In this document: piece by piece, positions 25,246 through 34,095 of the stretch
Layout: each line of letters begins with the position of its first letter
Position numbering within the stretch: position 1 is the stretch's first letter
NCBI GenBank assembly: GCA_027451525.1
Contig: DAIDJF010000032.1
Location: 1 to 60,904 of the forward strand
Length of the DNA: 60,904 nt
Direction of reading: 5' to 3'
From: Ktedonobacterales bacterium
GTDB taxonomy: Bacteria > Chloroflexota > Ktedonobacteria > Ktedonobacterales > Ktedonobacteraceae
The notes under the pieces: generated by a model
The model's input: the letters and a program-made list of their open reading frames with translations, nothing else
Database searches by the model: none
What the model was told of the DNA's origin: nothing
Position numbers and translations under genes: made by a program

Positions 25246-26163
25246 ATGAGTCACTCACCGTATGTACATAGCACTGGCAACATCTGCTTTGTCCAGTCCT
25301 ATGCAAAAATCAACATAACGCTCGACGTGCGAGGGCGCAGACCAGACGGTTATCACGAGTTAGCAACTATCATGCAGACGATTGATCTTTACGACACCCT
25401 CTGCTTGAGCAAGACAGATGATAATCGTGTGCATATCGCCTGTACACGACCAGAGCTGAATACCGAAGATAATCTGGCGGTACGTGCAGCCGAGGCCGTG
25501 CGCCGAAGTCTCTCCCTGACACAAGGAGTTATGATTGAGCTGCACAAACGTGTTCCTATGGCAGCCGGATTAGGAGGAGGAAGTAGCAACGCCGCTGCTG
25601 TTCTGCTTGCACTACAGCACTGGTGGCAACTACAATTATCCCCATCGGATATGCTCACCCTGGCGGCTTCGCTCGGCTCGGATGTCCCCTTTTTCTTGCA
25701 GGGGGGATTGGCTCTTTGCGAAGGGCGTGGTGAACGTATCACCCAACTTACACCCTACTGGCCAGCGTCTCTACGCTGGCTGCTACTGGTTAAACCTGCT
25801 ATTGGCGTCTCGACAGCTGCCGTTTTCCGTGCTCTGTCGCCAGACGACTACACCGATGGTAGCTATAGCCAGGCCGCGTGTGCAGCTCTGCATACAAGGA
25901 GTGAAATTCTGCCGGAATACCTACATAATGCACTAGAGCGAGGAGTTCTCGTTCACTATCCAGAGGTCGCACAAGCGCGTGAAGCCATGCTTCAGGCAGG
26001 TGCGCCCCTGGTTCGTCTCTCTGGTAGTGGTCCTACACTGTTTGCACCTTTTCCCACACTCGCACAGGCTACCCATGCGCAACAGCAATTGCAGGTGCAA
26101 GGATACGAGGTGTATCTCACGCGGGCCATCCATCCAACCAATGAGACAGTTTGTTTATTCTAG
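25246..26163 (+). CDS. ispE: 4-diphosphocytidyl-2-C-methyl-D-erythritol kinase
   Basis: The 305-residue GHMP kinase matches IspE. It has SYAKINITLDVRGRRPDGYHEL at the N-terminus, the ATP loop PMAAGLGGGSSNAAAVLL, SDVPFFLQGG and the C-terminal LSGSGPTLFA. It phosphorylates CDP-methylerythritol in the MEP isoprenoid pathway. The start was chosen 18 residues before AKIN, as in the family; an in-frame ATG at 25129 would add an atypical hydrophobic extension. The DUF5679 gene follows after 22 bases. Confidence 0.93.
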   Translation: MSHSPYVHSTGNICFVQSYAKINITLDVRGRRPDGYHELATIMQTIDLYDTLCLSKTDDNRVHIACTRPELNTEDNLAVRAAEAVRRSLSLTQGVMIELHKRVPMAAGLGGGSSNAAAVLLALQHWWQLQLSPSDMLTLAASLGSDVPFFLQGGLALCEGRGERITQLTPYWPASLRWLLLVKPAIGVSTAAVFRALSPDDYTDGSYSQAACAALHTRSEILPEYLHNALERGVLVHYPEVAQAREAMLQAGAPLVRLSGSGPTLFAPFPTLAQATHAQQQLQVQGYEVYLTRAIHPTNETVCLF

Positions 26164-26185
26164 ACATGGACGTAGGAGGTTTATC

Positions 26186-26347
26186 GTGAGCGATCAAGAG
26201 ATGTACTACTGTGTAAAATGCAAGAAGAAGACTGAACTGAAGGATGCTCAGCGCGTCACCATGAAAAATGGTAAGCCTGCATTGCGTGGTCAGTGCTCGG
26301 TCTGCGGAACTACGGTGAATGCCATTTTGGCTGCAGACAAGAAATAG
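26186..26347 (+). CDS. DUF5679-like small zinc-ribbon protein
   Basis: The 53-residue protein is a two-knuckle zinc ribbon, CVKCKKK...CSVCG, matching the DUF5679 pattern (MYYCVKCKKKTE; a run of basic residues before the second pair). The GTG start has an ideal AGGAGG six bases upstream. It probably shares the ispE transcript. The function is unknown; similar proteins may bind nucleic acid. Confidence 0.8.
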   Translation: MSDQEMYYCVKCKKKTELKDAQRVTMKNGKPALRGQCSVCGTTVNAILAADKK

Positions 26348-26397
26348 CCGCGATACGCGCAAGCGCAGGACATCATTGTGCCACTGTGACGATGATC

Positions 26398-26440
26398 TGT
26401 ATTGGAGAGGACGACACCTGGTGTCGTCCTCTCCAATACA
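26398..26440. terminator. 43-bp near-perfect palindrome ending the ispE unit
   Basis: Arms of 21 bases (26398-26418 and 26420-26440) are fully complementary around one central base. The palindrome lies 50 bases after the DUF5679 stop and has no U-tract. It separates ispE from the glycosyltransferase operon. Confidence 0.7.
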
Positions 26441-26477
26441 ATCGCTCCCCTACACACGCCACATTATGCTATCAACC

Positions 26478-26506
26478 TCGACTTCCGCCGCTCGTTCTGT
26501 TATAAT
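26478..26506 (+). promoter_or_regulatory. Promoter of the GT9 operon
   Basis: TCGACT (26478-26483), a 17-base spacer and TATAAT (26501-26506) with an upstream TG (extended -10). The predicted start is near 26513. Confidence 0.65.
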
Positions 26507-26563
26507 CGCCATGTACATTCGCTAGCTAAACAGATAGAACAACAGGATGGAGGAGTTACACCC

Positions 26564-27736
26564 CTGCGCCAACAGCTTATTACACTACTGAGCCGACTGT
26601 TACGCTCTCCCTTTGCCCTACTCGACGTTATCACGCGCCCATTTGTACAAAGGGCCTGGCAGCATCCTCGCCGCATCGTTGTCCTCAAACCTTGCTGCCT
26701 GGGTGATCTCATCATGACTACTCCCTTGCTGACCGTTATCCGCCAGCAGTATCCTGATGCCACCATCACCTATGTCGCGGGTTCCTGGTCAAAAGTGATT
26801 GTCGAGCATCACCCCGCCGTTGATCGCGTCATTGACTGCGGGACTGTCGGCATTCCTGGTCGCTACCGACTCGCCGCATATGTTCAACTCGCGCTCACAC
26901 TACGCCGCTATCGTTTTGATCTCGCCTTCGTGCTTGATCGCTCACCCATGCTCACCCTGCTGTCCTGGTTAGCTGGTGTGCCACGGCGCGTTGGACCCGA
27001 TAGCATGGGACGTGGCTTTGCGCTGACTGACCGCGTGCCAGTCTCGACCTCATCTACACATCTGCAACATCAGGCCGATATCTATCTTGATCTGGCACGC
27101 GCAATCAATCTTCCAATAACCCAACCACGGATGCACTTCGCACCCACCATTGAGGAACAGAATAGTATCCATCGTGCTTCGCAACCGATGGTGGCCGTCT
27201 TTCCTGGCGGAGGCAGCAATCCAGGTATGGAATTGACCACCAAACGCTGGCCGCTAGAACGTTATCGCGCTCTGGTATACCGCCTGACGCATGAACTGGG
27301 TGTACAAGTCCTGCTCATTGGTGGGAAGGACGATTATGCCCTTAATCAGCAAGTAATGCATGAGCTTGATGTACCAGCCGAGAGCGTATTAAATCTGGCA
27401 GGCACAACCACATTTGGACAACTGGCAGCACAGTTGGCAGCGTGCGTGCTCTTCATTGGCAACGATAGCAGCCCAATGCATCTTGCAGCAGCCGTTGATA
27501 TTCCGGTGATCGCGATTTTTGGACCAACCAGCCCGCAAGAATATGGCCCGTATCCACTAGATGACCCACGCCATATCGCGCTCTGGCGACACCCAACGGG
27601 ACGCCCTTGCTTCTTCTTAGGCAAGATGCAAAGTTGCGCCAACTGCACATGTATGCAGTCAGTAACCGTCGATGAGGTCTGGCAAGCCGTGCAACGCCTG
27701 ATTCCGCATATGCACAGTAGCGAGGTCCATCCATGA
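26564..27736 (+). CDS. GT9 glycosyltransferase (heptosyltransferase family), first of four
   Basis: The ~390-residue protein has the GT9 fold: VLKPCCLGDLIMTTPLL at the N-terminus, VAVFPGGGSNPG and KRWPLERY in the middle, and FIGNDSSPMHLAAAVDIPVIAIFGPTSP in the donor-binding half, with a Cys-rich end (SCANCTC). No ATG/GTG/TTG lies between the promoter and the conserved region in this frame. A CTG at 26564 with GGAGGAG eight bases upstream is the best candidate; TTG 26402 lies inside the upstream palindrome. It overlaps the next gene by four bases. Confidence 0.85.
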   Translation: MRQQLITLLSRLLRSPFALLDVITRPFVQRAWQHPRRIVVLKPCCLGDLIMTTPLLTVIRQQYPDATITYVAGSWSKVIVEHHPAVDRVIDCGTVGIPGRYRLAAYVQLALTLRRYRFDLAFVLDRSPMLTLLSWLAGVPRRVGPDSMGRGFALTDRVPVSTSSTHLQHQADIYLDLARAINLPITQPRMHFAPTIEEQNSIHRASQPMVAVFPGGGSNPGMELTTKRWPLERYRALVYRLTHELGVQVLLIGGKDDYALNQQVMHELDVPAESVLNLAGTTTFGQLAAQLAACVLFIGNDSSPMHLAAAVDIPVIAIFGPTSPQEYGPYPLDDPRHIALWRHPTGRPCFFLGKMQSCANCTCMQSVTVDEVWQAVQRLIPHMHSSEVHP

Positions 27737-28968
27737 AGCTCTTGCTACGCCATGTCATGCTCTTTCTCGTTCGCCTGTTTGGCCTACCGGGAGCCTTGTC
27801 AGCCGCTCGCACACTCCACGCTCACAAGCAGTACGTGTTAGACGAGCCGCGTATCCTGCTTGTGCGTCCTGACCACCTGGGCGATCTTGTCCTGACCACA
27901 CCTATCATTCAAGCTCTGCGCGATACATTGCCACAAGCGCATATCACGATGCTGGTTGGTCCCTGGTCAAGTGAGATCGTTGCGCGTCATCCCGCGATTG
28001 ATCGCCTCATTACCTGTCCTTTCCCTGGCTTTCGGCGGGCTACGCAAGGCCCACTCGATCCTTATATCTTGCTCTTGCGCACAGCCCAGCAGCTACAGCG
28101 CGGCAAGTATGATATCGCCATCAATTTGCGTCCAGATTTCTGGTGGGGGGCCGCGCTCCTCTACCTCGCACGCATTCCGCGCCGCGTGGGCTATGCCATC
28201 GCGCCAGGTACACCATTTCTTACTGAAGCGATTGTTTTTACGAACCCAGAACACGCGAGCGTCTCTAACCTCAAGTTGCTCAGCGCGGGACTACAATCAC
28301 TTGGACACGAGTCGCTTGCCACGCCCTACACGCCAGATCGCTACCCGGCGCGCTTTACCCCAAAAACGGAGGAAGCACAATGGGTCGCCCAGAAGCTCCA
28401 ACAAGCAGGCATTGATGCGGATACACCCGTCGTGCTTCTTCACCCCGGCAGCGGGGCAGCCGTGAAGCTCTGGCGCGCAGAAGCATGGAGCGAATGCCTG
28501 CGCCAACTTACAGCATTAACAGCACCAACGTCGGTGCGTGTTATCCTGACAGGCAGCAAAAGTGAACGGCCATTGCTCGAAGAGGTGGCAAAAGGGATGA
28601 CGACCTCTCCCCTATTGATCACCGACGCAACTGTAGGGCAGCTAGCCGCTCTTCTCAAGCGCGCCAATCTCGTGCTCGGCGTTGATAGCGGTCCACTCCA
28701 CCTCGCGGTTGCCCAACAAACGCCCACCGCGCAAATCTTTGGGCCTACTGACACACGCATTTTTGGCCCTTGGGGCAACGCGCCACAGCATCGCGTCATT
28801 AACGCGACGCAATGCTGCCCTGGCTGCCCAATCATTCCTTGTGGACGACTAGACTTTCGTCAGGAAGAGCTGGCAGAGCATCCCTGTGTGCGCTCTGTTC
28901 CGACGCAAACTGTTGTAGAGGCAGCATATACACTTTTATCGCAAACAACCAGTAGACAAAATATGTGA
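27733..28968 (+). CDS. GT9 glycosyltransferase, second of four
   Basis: The 411-residue paralogue has ILLVRPDHLGDLVLTTPIIQAL, VVLLHPGSGAAVKLWRAEAW and VLGVDSGPLHLAVAQQTPTAQIFGPTD, the nucleotide-sugar-binding signature of the family, and a Cys-rich tail (CCPGCPIIPCGR). The first 30 residues form a basic amphipathic helix that may hold it at the membrane. The ATG overlaps the previous stop (ATGA), indicating translational coupling. Confidence 0.9.
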   Translation: MKLLLRHVMLFLVRLFGLPGALSAARTLHAHKQYVLDEPRILLVRPDHLGDLVLTTPIIQALRDTLPQAHITMLVGPWSSEIVARHPAIDRLITCPFPGFRRATQGPLDPYILLLRTAQQLQRGKYDIAINLRPDFWWGAALLYLARIPRRVGYAIAPGTPFLTEAIVFTNPEHASVSNLKLLSAGLQSLGHESLATPYTPDRYPARFTPKTEEAQWVAQKLQQAGIDADTPVVLLHPGSGAAVKLWRAEAWSECLRQLTALTAPTSVRVILTGSKSERPLLEEVAKGMTTSPLLITDATVGQLAALLKRANLVLGVDSGPLHLAVAQQTPTAQIFGPTDTRIFGPWGNAPQHRVINATQCCPGCPIIPCGRLDFRQEELAEHPCVRSVPTQTVVEAAYTLLSQTTSRQNM

Positions 28969-30302
28969 TAGAGATAATGAAACAGACACTATCGACAAAC
29001 GCACCAATACTCGATGACTATGGCTATCCCACCCGTCCAGACTCACGGCGCCGCTTGCGCAAAATCGGTATTTCACTCAGCAGGAGCATCGTTCTCGCCT
29101 TGTTCACAGGTCTGATGCACCTGATCGGAATACTGCTTGTGCTCAGTACAGCCCGACAACGCAAACAGCAGCAACCACTGACGCCACATACATTTCATCC
29201 TCGTCGCATCCTCGTTATTCGCGTTGACCTGATTGGCGACCTTGTCATGTCGCTCACCGCACTCCACGCGCTCCACCAAAGCTATCCCGATGCTGAAATT
29301 GACCTGCTCGGCCTGCCTTCAAGCGTCGCGATTGTGCGCGAGGACCCAGAGATCAGTCATATTTTCAGCTACGACCCGAATGTCTGGCGCAGACCGCAGG
29401 CACTACTGAGCATGAAGAACTGGCGCGAGGGCTGGCAGCTTTATCGGCGGCTACGCGCACGGCGCTATGATCTTGCAATCAGTCTCTACGGCAATGTCGC
29501 GGCACTTCTTGCCGTACTCAGTCGCGCAACACGGCGTGTCGGCTACCGCCGCGAGAGCTATGTGGGGTTTATGACTGATGGTATTGCCGGACAGCACTGG
29601 CAACCACGCGATCATAAACACGAGGTAGACTATTGCCTGGAACTGGCTCAAGCGGCAGGAGCTACCGTCACACCTGCCGACCGTGTACCACATCTTTTTG
29701 TCGGCCCGAAAGCCCGGCATGAGATCGACCAGATGATACAAAACGCGGGTCTTCTTGCCGAGAGACCACTTGTCGTCTGTCATGTCAGTTCCAATAACGG
29801 ACAGTCGAAACGCTGGCCTGTCTCCTATTGGGCTACGCTCATAGATCGTCTCATACAAGAGCGGGCTGCGCAGGTGATACTCACAGGCGCACCCGGCGAT
29901 TTAGCCCTGATTCAGCAAGTAATGAGCCGTATGCGCAACCAGCCACTGAACTTCGCGGGTAAAACGAACCTGACGCAATTGGCGGCCCTGATGCAACGCG
30001 CCGACCTTGTTATTAGTGGCGATAGTGGCCCTATGCATATCGCAGAAGCCGTAGACGCTCCGCTAATCGCCATTCATGGCCCCACAGACCCCGCGTTAAG
30101 CGGCCCGGTTAGTCCCGCCGTCGTTGTCCTACGGAGTGATATCTGGTGCAGTCCGTGCTACAATGCAAAAGGTCCGGCGGATTGCCGCTTCTATACAACA
30201 CAGTGCATGAAAGATATCACACCAGCGCGTGTCTTTGAGAGTGCAAGTACACAGCTCAAGAACCGCGCGCGTTTCTCACAGGGAAGGGATGACCATGAGT
30301 GA
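28965..30302 (+). CDS. GT9 glycosyltransferase, third of four
   Basis: The 445-residue paralogue has a longer N-terminal extension with a hydrophobic stretch (SIVLALFTGLMHLIGILLVL, about residues 35-54), suggesting a membrane anchor. It then has ILVIRVDLIGDLVMSLTALHAL, VVCHVSSNNGQSKRWP, VISGDSGPMHIAEAVDAPLIAIHGPTDP, and a Cys-rich end (CSPCYNAKGPADC). GTG 28965 overlaps the previous stop; ATG 28977 is an alternative. Confidence 0.9.
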   Translation: MIEIMKQTLSTNAPILDDYGYPTRPDSRRRLRKIGISLSRSIVLALFTGLMHLIGILLVLSTARQRKQQQPLTPHTFHPRRILVIRVDLIGDLVMSLTALHALHQSYPDAEIDLLGLPSSVAIVREDPEISHIFSYDPNVWRRPQALLSMKNWREGWQLYRRLRARRYDLAISLYGNVAALLAVLSRATRRVGYRRESYVGFMTDGIAGQHWQPRDHKHEVDYCLELAQAAGATVTPADRVPHLFVGPKARHEIDQMIQNAGLLAERPLVVCHVSSNNGQSKRWPVSYWATLIDRLIQERAAQVILTGAPGDLALIQQVMSRMRNQPLNFAGKTNLTQLAALMQRADLVISGDSGPMHIAEAVDAPLIAIHGPTDPALSGPVSPAVVVLRSDIWCSPCYNAKGPADCRFYTTQCMKDITPARVFESASTQLKNRARFSQGRDDHE

Positions 30303-31128
30303 GATACTGACAAGCCTTACCGCACCTAACCTGCTCACGGCAATGGATGCCAATTTTGCCGAGGAGATGGCGTGCTTCGGACGCACCCTTCCCGACGCAG
30401 AACTCTGTGGAGATGAAGAACTACTCTGGTTTTTCACAGGCCCAGTTGGCTACAATGGTGTGTTACAGGCTCATCTACGGAGCGAAGACCCACATCTCAT
30501 TCATGCCAAAATCACGATGATTTTGGATTATTTCAAACAGCGACACGTAAACATGAGCTGGTTTATTGGGCCAGCGACACGCCCATCCAATCTGGCGACG
30601 TACCTGCGTATGCATGGCTTGACCTATAAACACACCAGTACAGGCATGGCGCTTGAAATTGCCCACACACACGAGTTAGCCACAGCAGCCCACTTGCAGA
30701 TCAGCGAGGTAGAGAACGATGAGATGCTACGTATCTGGCGCGAGACTAGTCGCCAGGGATGGGAAAGCACAGAAGCCGCTGTTCAGGCATATTATGAAAC
30801 CTACCTGCATACAGGCTTTGGAGCAGGCAAGATCTGGCATCACTATATTGGTTGGCAACATGGACAGCCAGTCGCAGTAAGTTCGCTTCTGTTGCACGCG
30901 GGACTGGCCGGAATTTATGGCATTGCCTGTATCCCTGCGGCGCGGCGGCAAGGCATCGGTGCGGCAATGACCCTCCATGCTCTACACACGGCGCAAGCAC
31001 TCGGCTATCAGGTCGCAATACTCTCGCCGACTGAAATGGGCCAGCGCATCTATGAACGAATCGGATTTCAAGAGGTCTGCCACTTTGATTTTTACACGTG
31101 GTCGCCAGAGAGTCAGCAGGTACAGTAA
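30295..31128 (+). CDS. GNAT-family acetyltransferase inside the GT9 operon
   Basis: The 277-residue protein has a divergent N-terminal half and a clear GNAT core near the C-terminus: GLAGIYGIACIPAARRQGIGAAMTLHAL (split by the acetyl-CoA loop) and the ending YERIGFQEVCHFDFYTWSP. It overlaps the preceding stop by eight bases and the following start by one, so it is translated as part of the operon. It may acetylate a sugar amine or precursor of the glycan; this is inference from position. Confidence 0.85.
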   Translation: MSEILTSLTAPNLLTAMDANFAEEMACFGRTLPDAELCGDEELLWFFTGPVGYNGVLQAHLRSEDPHLIHAKITMILDYFKQRHVNMSWFIGPATRPSNLATYLRMHGLTYKHTSTGMALEIAHTHELATAAHLQISEVENDEMLRIWRETSRQGWESTEAAVQAYYETYLHTGFGAGKIWHHYIGWQHGQPVAVSSLLLHAGLAGIYGIACIPAARRQGIGAAMTLHALHTAQALGYQVAILSPTEMGQRIYERIGFQEVCHFDFYTWSPESQQVQ

Positions 31129-32303
31129 TGCAGAAACACTATGTCACACTCCCACCCGATGCCCATATCCTGGTCGTAAAACTGGCAGGGATTGGCGATC
31201 TGTTATTGGCAACACCCGCGTTGCGCGCTTTACGTGACAGCTATCCACAAGCGCGCATAGATCTACTCGTGACGCCTGACTCCGCTGGTTTACTCAACGG
31301 CTGGGAGGTTATTAACAATGTGATCGTGCTGGATAAGTACCTGTTTGATTACCCACGTCAGATTGTCACCCATCCCCAGAACCTTTTGCGCCTGCGTCCG
31401 CTCTGGCGCGCTTTACGTGGCGGTCGCTATGATGCCGTCATTCTCATGCATCACCTGACACTGCCCTTTGGCCGACTCAAATATCAGGTGCTGATGCGCG
31501 CAACGGGCGCGCGCTGGCGCATCGGTCTGGATAACGGACATGGTCACTTTCTCAATATCACAGTACCGGATAATGGTTTTGGAGCCATGCACGAGGCCGA
31601 TTATTATCTGGCACTTGCTGAAGCCACAGGAGCAACAAGCAACAAGACAGCACTTTATGTACCACTTACCGATGAAGAGCGACGGAAAGCGGCCCAACTC
31701 GTTTATGGTGACATGGCACCTGAAGAGGCAGTACGCCCCCTCATCGCGATGCATCCAGGGAGCGGAGGCTATAGCACGGCACGCCGCTGGTCACCAGAGC
31801 GTTTCGCCCAACTTGCGGATACCCTGTTTCACGATACCGGCGGGCAACTCCTGCTCGTTGGTGGCCCTGAAGAGGCCCCCTTACACCAGCAGATTATCAG
31901 TATGTTACGCTCATCTATACCAGCACGCAGTCTCGCAGGCAAAGGCAGTATTCGCGTGGCAGCGGCAGTATTGGAACAAGCCGACCTATTTGTTGGCAAC
32001 GACTCTGCCCTGATGCATCTGGCAACGGCTGTCAGTACACCTGTCGTCGCGATTTTTGGCTTGACGAATTATAAAGCGTGGGGACCATATACAGGCACTG
32101 CTGAGGCGGCAAAGGCAACCGTCGTCCATCTCGACCTGCCATGTATGCCGTGCTTCTATCGCGGTCATGATCTCGGCACGCCAGAGGGTTGCGCGACCCG
32201 TGACTGTCTGGCCCAACTTGGCGTTGATCCAGTCGCAGTCGCAGCGCGCAAAATGCTGCTTCAATGGCGCAAACCACATGGACAAAAGGTCGGAGAGAGC
32301 TAG
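31128..32303 (+). CDS. GT9 glycosyltransferase, fourth of four
   Basis: The 391-residue paralogue has ILVVKLAGIGDLLLATPALRAL, IAMHPGSGGYSTARRWSPERF, and LFVGNDSALMHLATAVSTPVVAIFGLTN. The tail carries CMPCFYRGHDLGTPEGCATRDC. The start shares its A with the previous TAA (TAATG). The gene ends eight bases from the convergent radical SAM gene without an evident terminator between them. Confidence 0.9.
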   Translation: MQKHYVTLPPDAHILVVKLAGIGDLLLATPALRALRDSYPQARIDLLVTPDSAGLLNGWEVINNVIVLDKYLFDYPRQIVTHPQNLLRLRPLWRALRGGRYDAVILMHHLTLPFGRLKYQVLMRATGARWRIGLDNGHGHFLNITVPDNGFGAMHEADYYLALAEATGATSNKTALYVPLTDEERRKAAQLVYGDMAPEEAVRPLIAMHPGSGGYSTARRWSPERFAQLADTLFHDTGGQLLLVGGPEEAPLHQQIISMLRSSIPARSLAGKGSIRVAAAVLEQADLFVGNDSALMHLATAVSTPVVAIFGLTNYKAWGPYTGTAEAAKATVVHLDLPCMPCFYRGHDLGTPEGCATRDCLAQLGVDPVAVAARKMLLQWRKPHGQKVGES

Positions 32304-32311
32304 CAATCCAC

Positions 32312-33577
32312 TCAAACAGGAGCTTTTTGCACACGTTTTACAGGACGTGAAAAGTTACCAATCTCTACCGTTGGTATTTCGCGGTGCAGCGTCTCAATCA
32401 GCGTTTTCATGCCTAAAGCCTTACCCATCGAATCCAGAGCAGGCATACGTGGCAGCAAGACCTCCGGGTCAATGTTGAGATTGCGCAACTGGATCAGGTT
32501 GAGGCCAACCTCGCGCACAAACGCGAGCAACGCCTCCACTTCGCGCTCACGGTCAATCATGCCAGGAAAACACAGCAGGTTGATCGAGGTATACAAACCA
32601 GCATCACGAGCACGCTTGAGCGATTCTTTCACATCGTCAAATGTATAGCCAATTGGACGATAATAAGCGGTGTAGGTTTCCGGGTGACCTGAAATCGTGC
32701 TGGCGCGAATGGTATCCAAACCCGCATCGTAAAGGCGTTGTAGCCAGCGCGGATTGCTCGCATTGCTATTGATATTGATAACACCCTTCGCTGTTTTTGC
32801 GCGAATAGCCGTAATTGCCTGAGAAATTCGCCGCCATTGCATCAGCGGTTCGCCCTCACAGCCCTGCCCAAAGCTAACAATGGCTTCTTCCGCCTGCTCC
32901 AGATGGGGAACAGCGACTTCGACAATTTCCTCAACGGTTGGAATAAAGGTCAGGCGATCCTGTGGTGAAATCAAACCTTCCTCTTCTTGTTTGGAGATAC
33001 AGCCAATACAGCGCGAATTGCAACCAGGAGAAACGGCAATCGCCATCTCCCAGCGGTTAAAGAACAGGTTGCTGGCAGTCGGGCACGAGTAATCCAGCGC
33101 GCAATGGGCATGTTGCGCGATCACACGATTATCAGGCAAGGCCGCCTGTTTTTCCTGCACCAGTTGCTCCAATGTGCGGCGTGGAAATGAACGCGGATGC
33201 CATTTATGCGGATCATCCGTTTTGAGAGCGGCGACGTAAAGACGCCCATTCATGCCAGCAACTGCGCTATAACCAAAGAAGGGCAATGGTTCTGTATCCG
33301 GCACTTTCTCATACGCGGGCAGCAATGTACGTGTATAGCCGATTGGCAGCAAGGCGGCAACAGCCCAACCACGTGTTTGCGGAAGAATCTGGCACTCACC
33401 ACTACGCTTACGCCCAATAGCGAGGCGATCGGGCATCATTGATAGTGTAACGCCATCAGGTAGAGGAATCAGATCACGCATCTCGAGAGGACGTTCCCCA
33501 AAGGATAGAGCTTGCAAACGTGGCTCTTCGCGTATTTCCCCCTCCGGCGTGCAATATAATAGATATGGAACAGGCAT
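32312..33577 (-). CDS. Radical SAM protein
   Basis: The 421-residue protein carries the radical SAM cluster motif CNSRCIGC (C-x3-C-x2-C) at about residue 190, preceded by a ~185-residue N-terminal domain and followed by the barrel elements VSFGQGCEGEPLM and ININSNASNP. The first part includes other cysteines (HCALDYSC) that could bind a second cluster. The reaction is unknown. The small gene at 33635 lies 57 bases upstream on the same strand and is probably in the same unit. Confidence 0.85.
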   Translation of the reverse strand: MPVPYLLYCTPEGEIREEPRLQALSFGERPLEMRDLIPLPDGVTLSMMPDRLAIGRKRSGECQILPQTRGWAVAALLPIGYTRTLLPAYEKVPDTEPLPFFGYSAVAGMNGRLYVAALKTDDPHKWHPRSFPRRTLEQLVQEKQAALPDNRVIAQHAHCALDYSCPTASNLFFNRWEMAIAVSPGCNSRCIGCISKQEEEGLISPQDRLTFIPTVEEIVEVAVPHLEQAEEAIVSFGQGCEGEPLMQWRRISQAITAIRAKTAKGVININSNASNPRWLQRLYDAGLDTIRASTISGHPETYTAYYRPIGYTFDDVKESLKRARDAGLYTSINLLCFPGMIDREREVEALLAFVREVGLNLIQLRNLNIDPEVLLPRMPALDSMGKALGMKTLIETLHREIPTVEIGNFSRPVKRVQKAPV

Positions 33578-33634
33578 AACTCTCTCTTTATCTCATCGTC
33601 AACAACATCGTATGGCGGATATTCGCCAAAAGTC

Positions 33635-33931
33635 TCAGTGCATAGGTGGTGGCGTTGCTGGAATACGTGGATTGGTAGGGCGTTCCTCGAAAGAGTCATC
33701 GTCAAAGATGCGTTGGACTGGAATGCCATGTTGTGTATGCGTAGCCACACGTTGTTCCAGTTCGTGTATATCTTCATAGACAAAACTGAGTAGAATATGC
33801 TCGCCGCGTACCGATTGTGCAAAATGACGAATGCGCGGATGCTCCTCATCCATCCAAGTATTGACGATTGCCTCAAGAGCGGACATACTATCGCCGCAAA
33901 CGGCACTATCAAAGCTCTTGAATTTGTACAC
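33635..33931 (-). CDS. Small acidic protein, function unknown
   Basis: The 98-residue soluble protein has predicted alpha/beta content (EHILLSFVYEDIHELEQRV) and a Pro-rich tail (PTNPRIPATPPPMH). The GTG start has AAAGGATG upstream; an internal ATG 45 bases later is possible. Its position just ahead of the radical SAM gene suggests a possible partner or substrate, but it lacks the Cys/Gly signature of typical modified peptides. Confidence 0.5.
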   Translation of the reverse strand: MYKFKSFDSAVCGDSMSALEAIVNTWMDEEHPRIRHFAQSVRGEHILLSFVYEDIHELEQRVATHTQHGIPVQRIFDDDSFEERPTNPRIPATPPPMH

Positions 33932-34095
33932 TAGAGATCATCCTTTCCATTGCTGAGTCAAATGGAGAATGCACCCGTTCTTGTAATACAACAACCGCAA
34001 CAACGTTCCTGTACAATTGATGGCTATTGTACCATTCTATAGCAAATTTTGCCATAGCTTCCTACAACAGAAGGCATATCACCTTGACAGCTCAT

